NCBI GenBank assembly: GCA_025450375.1
Contig: JANWHO010000340.1
Span: 1 to 7,377, forward strand
DNA length: 7,377 nucleotides
Source: Chloroflexota bacterium
Lineage (GTDB): Bacteria > Chloroflexota > UBA5177 > JANWHV01
Reading direction: 5' to 3'
The notes beneath the pieces were generated by a model. The model had not been told where the DNA came from and made no database searches. It saw only the letters and a program-made list of their open reading frames with translations. Below are positions 5,573 to 7,377 of this stretch, one piece after another; within the stretch, counting starts at the first letter, position 1; every line of letters begins with the position of its first letter. The translations under genes and the position numbers were made by a program.

Positions 5573-7377
5573 ATGGTCCGGTATGCGCCCCGCGAACGTG
5601 GGCCCGGAGCCACCCGGCGCTCAGGCGCCGCTTGCCAAGTGTCCGGGAGCGGTTCCATCGGCACAGAGACTTCCTCCTCGTTCAACTCACCCGAAACCGC
5701 GCTTGTGCCGCACCCTTCTTCCCTAGACGCGGATGTCGCCGAAGGGCGATCGACCGCCTCGGAGAAGGGCGCCGACACCGGCTCACGGGCGACTACTGAA
5801 CTCGTCGGCGACCACACCGCCCGAACGGCGGCCAAGCCCCCGCCACTGGAGGCCTGGTGGCCGCGACTCGTCCTGTTCGCCATCCTGGCCGCCGCGCTGG
5901 CCCTGAGACTTTACGGCTTCAACTGGGACAGTTCCTCCGAGATCCATCCGGACGAGCGGGCGATCGCCGGGTGGGTCGATCGGCTGGCCTTTCCCCGGAA
6001 CCCTCTTGATCTCCTCAATTCGCGGGGAAGCTGGAACCCAGGGTGGGATCCGGTGGCCAGGGTTCACGATCAGTCGGGTTTCAACTATGGCTCCCTGCCC
6101 CTCTATCTGATCTATTTCTTCAGCCACATTCTCAGTTGGCTGGGGGGAATCTTCCCCTGGTGGTCAAGCTGGAAAGACGCGGCCCAGAATCCCGACCGCA
6201 TCCTGGCGGGCCGGGTACTCTCCGCCTTCGCCGATACGGTCACCGTGTTTCTGGTCTACCGGATCGGCGCCAGGCTGGCGGGAGTTCGAGCCGGACTGTA
6301 CGCGGCGGCGCTGGCCGCCTTCACCGTACTCTCGATCCAGTTGTCCCACTTCACCACGGTGGACATTCTCTTGACCACTTTCTGCACTGGGGCCGTCCTG
6401 TCCTCTATCGATTTGTTTACTCATGGCCGGCCACGTGACTACATTCTGGTGGGGATTTGGGTGGCCGCCGCGGTGGCCACCAAGGCCAGCGCCGCTCCCG
6501 TGCTTTCCGTGGTCGCGGTCGCCCATCTATGGCGGCAGCTCCGGCTACACGACCTTGGCGGTTGGCGGACCTTCGCGATGGCGGCCCTCGCAACCGCTTC
6601 AGGCGCCATCGCCTTGTTTATCTTCCAGCCGTTCACCTATCTGGACTGGCCGACCTTCTGGTCCGGGGTGCAATATCAGAGCGACCTGGCCCGCGGCAAC
6701 CAATTCCAGTTCTATACCCTGAAGTGGGCGGGGACCACCGCCCTGATCTATCCCCTGCAACAGCTGACTTATTTCTCGCTCGGTATCCCACTGGCCCTCC
6801 TGGCGTACGCCGGCATCGTGTATGAGGGCGTGAGGGTCTTCACCGCTCGGCGAAACGCGGGCGCCTTGGTGGCCTGTTTCGTGCTCGTCTACTTTATCGC
6901 CGCCGGCACCCTGTATATGAAGTATCTGCGGTACATGGAACCGATCGTTCCTTCACTGTGCGTGATGGGGGCCATCCTGGTCAGCGCGGTAATCCGAGGC
7001 CGGGTCTGGCTGTCGGGCCGCGCGGCGCGGGTAGGCGGTTTCGGTCTGGGGGCCGTGGTGTTGATCCTCACGATGGTCTACGGCCTGGCTTATATGAACA
7101 TTTATCGCCAGCCGCTCACCCGCATCCAGGCGACCTGCTGGATGTTCTCCCATGTCCCACAAGGGGCGCGCATCGTGCAGGACGGCATCGACGAGACGCT
7201 GCCGGTCGGCGGCAATCAGTGCAAGACCCCACAGCCCATGTACACCATGGAACCCTCGCTCGGCACCTATGACGACGACACCCTGGCCAAGGTTGGTAAC
7301 ATGGCCGCAACGCTCAGCCAGGCAAACTGGTACATCATCACCAGCCGACGGTCCATGGACACTTTCCTGCCCCAGCC
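5573..7377 (+). CDS. GT39/PMT-like (GT-C fold) membrane glycosyltransferase, 3' end outside window
   Basis: The frame is open from ATG 5573 to the window edge, 601 codons with no stop, so the gene is incomplete on the right. GT-C enzymes move a sugar from a polyprenyl-phosphate carrier to an acceptor on the outer face of the cytoplasmic membrane. Residues 1-97 are hydrophilic and rich in Ser, Ala, Thr and Gly, probably disordered. About ten or eleven membrane helices follow, for example at about 98-116, 174-194, 215-235, 238-256, 265-282, 290-318, 336-356, 395-425 and 490-510. The first outer loop carries HPDE at 125-128, whose acidic pair is the expected catalytic site. Also family-like are YGSLPLYL (172-179), SHFTTVD (258-264) and KYLRYMEPIVP. 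After about residue 511 comes a soluble extracytoplasmic part (RIQATCWMFSHVPQGARI). The start is uncertain: the frame is open further upstream and GTG codons at 5639 and 5705 are alternatives. Acceptor and sugar are unknown. Confidence 0.85.
   Translation, partial: MVRYAPRERGPGATRRSGAACQVSGSGSIGTETSSSFNSPETALVPHPSSLDADVAEGRSTASEKGADTGSRATTELVGDHTARTAAKPPPLEAWWPRLVLFAILAAALALRLYGFNWDSSSEIHPDERAIAGWVDRLAFPRNPLDLLNSRGSWNPGWDPVARVHDQSGFNYGSLPLYLIYFFSHILSWLGGIFPWWSSWKDAAQNPDRILAGRVLSAFADTVTVFLVYRIGARLAGVRAGLYAAALAAFTVLSIQLSHFTTVDILLTTFCTGAVLSSIDLFTHGRPRDYILVGIWVAAAVATKASAAPVLSVVAVAHLWRQLRLHDLGGWRTFAMAALATASGAIALFIFQPFTYLDWPTFWSGVQYQSDLARGNQFQFYTLKWAGTTALIYPLQQLTYFSLGIPLALLAYAGIVYEGVRVFTARRNAGALVACFVLVYFIAAGTLYMKYLRYMEPIVPSLCVMGAILVSAVIRGRVWLSGRAARVGGFGLGAVVLILTMVYGLAYMNIYRQPLTRIQATCWMFSHVPQGARIVQDGIDETLPVGGNQCKTPQPMYTMEPSLGTYDDDTLAKVGNMAATLSQANWYIITSRRSMDTFLPQ

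Noticed and set aside
1..7377. Possible new multi-gene system, mobile element, CRISPR array or defence island
   Set aside because: All genes belong to familiar families, orientations and spacing look chromosomal, and no direct repeats, transposase or integrase remnants were seen.

Overview
The window is GC-rich with mostly G/C third codon positions, and it looks like an ordinary bacterial chromosomal stretch. The best guess at lineage is a Chloroflexota-like organism. This rests on the style of the last gene (a GT-C membrane glycosyltransferase with an HPDE first loop), the Cys4-containing PheS, and the overall gene style. It is inference from family resemblance, not a database result.

Layout: (1) Positions 1-3108, plus strand: the 3' half of pheS, a 126-nt gap, then complete pheT. 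Together they encode the two subunits of phenylalanyl-tRNA synthetase. (2) Positions 3123-4308, minus strand: a sigma70-type promoter, a tRNA-Pro(UGG) gene and holA (DNA polymerase III delta subunit), closely packed and probably one transcription unit. holA converges on pheT with only 14 nt between the stop codons. (3) Positions 4335-5517, plus strand: a zinc-dependent deacetylase of the histone-deacetylase superfamily, divergent from the tRNA-Pro promoter. (4) Positions 5535-7377, plus strand: a candidate promoter, then a large multi-pass membrane glycosyltransferase (GT39/PMT-like) that runs off the right edge.

The genes serve translation (PheRS, tRNA-Pro), replication (HolA), deacetylation of an unknown substrate, and envelope glycosylation. 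Apart from pheS/pheT they do not form an obvious pathway. I found no mobile elements, CRISPR arrays or long repeats, and no convincing new multi-gene system. The points worth a second look are regulatory: a Shine-Dalgarno apparently brought to the pheT start by a hairpin, a tRNA-led mRNA for a replication protein, a structured leader before the deacetylase, and a probable leaderless start for the glycosyltransferase.
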